NCBI GenBank assembly: GCA_015492875.1
Contig: WGEI01000439.1
Span: forward strand, 1 to 9,333
DNA from: Anaerolineae bacterium
Lineage (GTDB): Bacteria > Chloroflexota > Anaerolineae > Aggregatilineales > Phototrophicaceae
Direction of reading: 5' to 3'
Length of the DNA: 9,333 nt
The position numbers were made by a program, and so were the translations under genes. Below the pieces are notes generated by a model that worked only from the letters and a program-made list of their open reading frames with translations, was not told where the DNA came from and searched no databases. Shown here piece after piece: positions 8,053 through 9,333 of this stretch; positions within the stretch are counted from its first letter, which is position 1; each line of letters opens with the position of its first letter.

Positions 8053-8388
8053 ATGAGTGAACAACCAGAACAAACCCAGAAAGAAACCCCACAGCTTATC
8101 AGCGAAGAAATTGAAGTGAAGGGTAAAGAGCTGAAAGAGCGCTTAGAGAAGCTCATTCAGGAAGGCAATGTGCGCCGCCTTATCGTCCGCTATCCCGATG
8201 GCCGCGTCTTGCTAGAAATCCCATTGACGGCGGCAGCTGTCGGTGGCGTCATGGCTATCCTAGCGCCATGGGCGGCTGTTCTGGCAGGCGCTGCGGCCTT
8301 AATGGCGCGTGTGCGCATTGAGATTGTCCGCGAAGTCAACGAAGAAGACACACCCCCTGAGCGCCTAGAAAAAACGGACGCTGAATAA
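8053..8388 (+). CDS. DUF4342 domain-containing small membrane protein
   Basis: A complete 111-residue protein of unknown function. Residues 1-20 are polar and acidic. The DUF4342 core runs from about residue 19 to 93: a helical stretch (EVKGKELKERLEKLIQEGN, 21-39), the typical RRLIVRYPDGRVLLEIPLT (41-59) with a lysine/arginine-rich turn before a beta hairpin, then one or two membrane-spanning helices rich in Ala, Gly and Val (about 60-84), and a final charged strand (RVRIEIVREV). The C-terminal tail (94-111) is acidic. The family is widespread in Firmicutes and Chloroflexota and is often a single short gene; no biochemical role is known to me. It is divergent from murJ and is followed within 13 bases by a strong terminator, so it is probably transcribed alone. 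The match to DUF4342 is from memory of the family pattern. Confidence 0.8.
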   Translation: MSEQPEQTQKETPQLISEEIEVKGKELKERLEKLIQEGNVRRLIVRYPDGRVLLEIPLTAAAVGGVMAILAPWAAVLAGAAALMARVRIEIVREVNEEDTPPERLEKTDAE

Positions 8389-8401
8389 GCCCTTACCCCC
8401 C

Positions 8402-8437
8402 AGCGGCTCGCCACGACGGCGGGCTGCTTTGTTTTTT
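8402..8437 (+). terminator. Intrinsic terminator after the DUF4342 gene
   Basis: An 11-base-pair GC-rich stem (8402-8412 with 8418-8428, two G-U pairs) with a five-base loop (ACGAC), followed at once by a T-rich run TTTGTTTTTT ending at 8437. It starts 13 bases after the stop codon. There is no T run on the minus-strand side, so it acts only on plus-strand transcription. Confidence 0.85.
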
Positions 8438-8521
8438 GGGGTTAAAAAAGAAGTGGTTGCTCTGTTTTCTTTATACGGATGACGCTCCATCGCTAATAGT
8501 AACACATCGATATAGCCATGT

Positions 8522-9298
8522 CTATAAATCAAGCGTTTGAAAACCAAGCTGCTCCAACTGTAAAGCGATGCGATGACGATGGCATGTATTCGGGTCAAGT
8601 TCTACACACAGAAACGCAAGGCGTTGGCTATGTAACTCATCTTCGAGCATACGCAATGGTTGCTCCGCATACAGCCTTTCCCCATAACGAGCAAACAGCG
8701 CGGCATAATCGTGATTCTGCGCTAAGTCGCTGCGCTCAGAAGGGGCGATTCCTAGTTCGGGGCAATGACGATAAGCAATCCCCTGTGCTTCCAAAGCGCT
8801 CTGGAGCCGGCTCTTTGAATATTCTGGCTTATATTGGCTAACGGGATGGTAACGCGCATCAATCAACATCGTGATACTGGCCATTTTCAATAATTCAACG
8901 AACTGATGCCAATGCCGTTGCGAATAACCAATGGTAAAGTGCTGATATTTGCTTAAATCGATGCGCTTCAAGTTCCAAACCCATTTCGCATGAAATTGCT
9001 CAGTGAGCGGGCGGTTGGCAGTATGAAAAACACGGCGTTCTTGTTCACCTGTTGTGATACTTTGGCGGGCAGGCCGGCTGAGGAGATTTTGGCGTTGTTG
9101 TTCGTCCTCAGCTTTCCGCAATAAGGCTGTGAATTGCCGAATCGCTTCCGCAGATAAACGCTCGTCAATAAACTTGTGAGCAATATGAATGGCCTCAGCA
9201 TCGTTGCGCGTCACTCGGGCAATTCTGGCAGCAGAGTTAATCGCCAAAACCCCTTGCGCGGTGGCGGCGCTACTGCGAACTTGACGCGGCTGGATAAG
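8522..9298 (-). CDS. DUF488 family protein with an N-terminal extension, 5' end missing
   Basis: The frame continues into the adapter at 9299, so its true start is lost; the apparent N-terminus (M-YKRQ from a GTG at 9313) is adapter sequence. About 258 authentic codons remain. The C-terminal half, from about 8594 to 8933, is a DUF488 domain: FTIGYS, then FVELLKMASITMLIDAR, HPVSQYKPEYSKSRL, GIAYRHCPELG, and the hallmark LCVELDPNTCHRHRIA near the end. DUF488 proteins are of unknown function; the conserved Cys/His cluster suggests an active or metal site. The N-terminal region is polar and helical and contains IHIAHKFIDERLSAEAIRQF, which is reminiscent of the helical region after the HTH of ParB-type proteins (a short run ending in LSxxx). 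That resemblance is weak. Its base composition is AT-rich like the helicase operon and unlike murJ. It converges with the DUF4342 gene. Confidence 0.75.
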   Translation of the reverse strand, partial: LIQPRQVRSSAATAQGVLAINSAARIARVTRNDAEAIHIAHKFIDERLSAEAIRQFTALLRKAEDEQQRQNLLSRPARQSITTGEQERRVFHTANRPLTEQFHAKWVWNLKRIDLSKYQHFTIGYSQRHWHQFVELLKMASITMLIDARYHPVSQYKPEYSKSRLQSALEAQGIAYRHCPELGIAPSERSDLAQNHDYAALFARYGERLYAEQPLRMLEDELHSQRLAFLCVELDPNTCHRHRIALQLEQLGFQTLDL

Positions 9299-9333
9299 CT
9301 GCCTCTTATACACATCTGACGCTGCCGACGATC
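9299..9333. other. Sequencing adapter (Nextera transposase end), not genomic
   Basis: Bases 9299-9331 match the Illumina Nextera adapter read through from the mosaic end (CTG.CTCTTATACACATCT, then GACGCTGCCGACGA) with one mismatch, C for T at 9302. Two further bases follow. The translation of the opposite strand gives the well-known YKRQ contaminant start. The contig should be trimmed at 9298. Confidence 0.95.

Noticed and set aside
8440..8521. A terminator for the minus-strand DUF488 gene
   Set aside because: No hairpin followed by a T run could be found on the minus strand in this stretch.
8518..8841. A 107-codon plus-strand open frame
   Set aside because: It lies antisense to the DUF488 domain, whose motifs are clear, and has no ribosome site or family resemblance.

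Overview
The window looks like the end of a contig from a Chloroflexota-like bacterium. That placement is an inference from two things: the MurJ carries the helix-2 wording usual in that phylum (VPKALFDLLIAG, where proteobacterial MurJ has paired arginines), and a DUF4342 protein sits beside it. The last 35 bases are not genomic. They match the Illumina Nextera transposase adapter, so the contig truly ends near position 9298.

Layout. Positions 1-6053, all on the minus strand, hold two very large helicase genes of probable phage-defence character. Transcription runs right to left. The first gene (846-6053) encodes a 1735-residue DEAD/DELH-box helicase that also carries the zinc-binding DUF1998 region and a C-terminal Vsr-like nuclease domain. 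Its stop codon overlaps the GTG start of the second gene (849 to beyond position 1), an SNF2-family helicase resembling DrmD of class 1 DISARM. Only its first 283 codons lie in the window. Just upstream of the operon (6070-6144) is a 24-codon scrap resembling the first strand of an SMC/OLD-like AAA ATPase, probably a relic at an island boundary. Positions 6185-7882 (minus) hold murJ, the lipid II flippase. Positions 8053-8388 (plus) hold a DUF4342 membrane protein followed by a strong intrinsic terminator. Positions 8522-9298 (minus) hold a DUF488 protein with an unusual N-terminal extension, cut by the contig end.

How the genes relate. murJ and the DUF4342 gene are divergently transcribed, GC-rich chromosomal genes. 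The helicase pair is clearly more AT-rich (23/60 G+C in 3001-3060 against 40/60 in 7141-7200, counted by hand) and looks horizontally acquired, inserted downstream of murJ. The two helicases are translationally coupled and probably act as one machine. The first combines the roles that in DISARM are split between DrmA (helicase) and DrmB (DUF1998), and adds its own nuclease. The second supplies the DrmD-type translocase. No methyltransferase or PLD nuclease (DrmC) is visible, so the rest of the system, if any, lies left of position 1.
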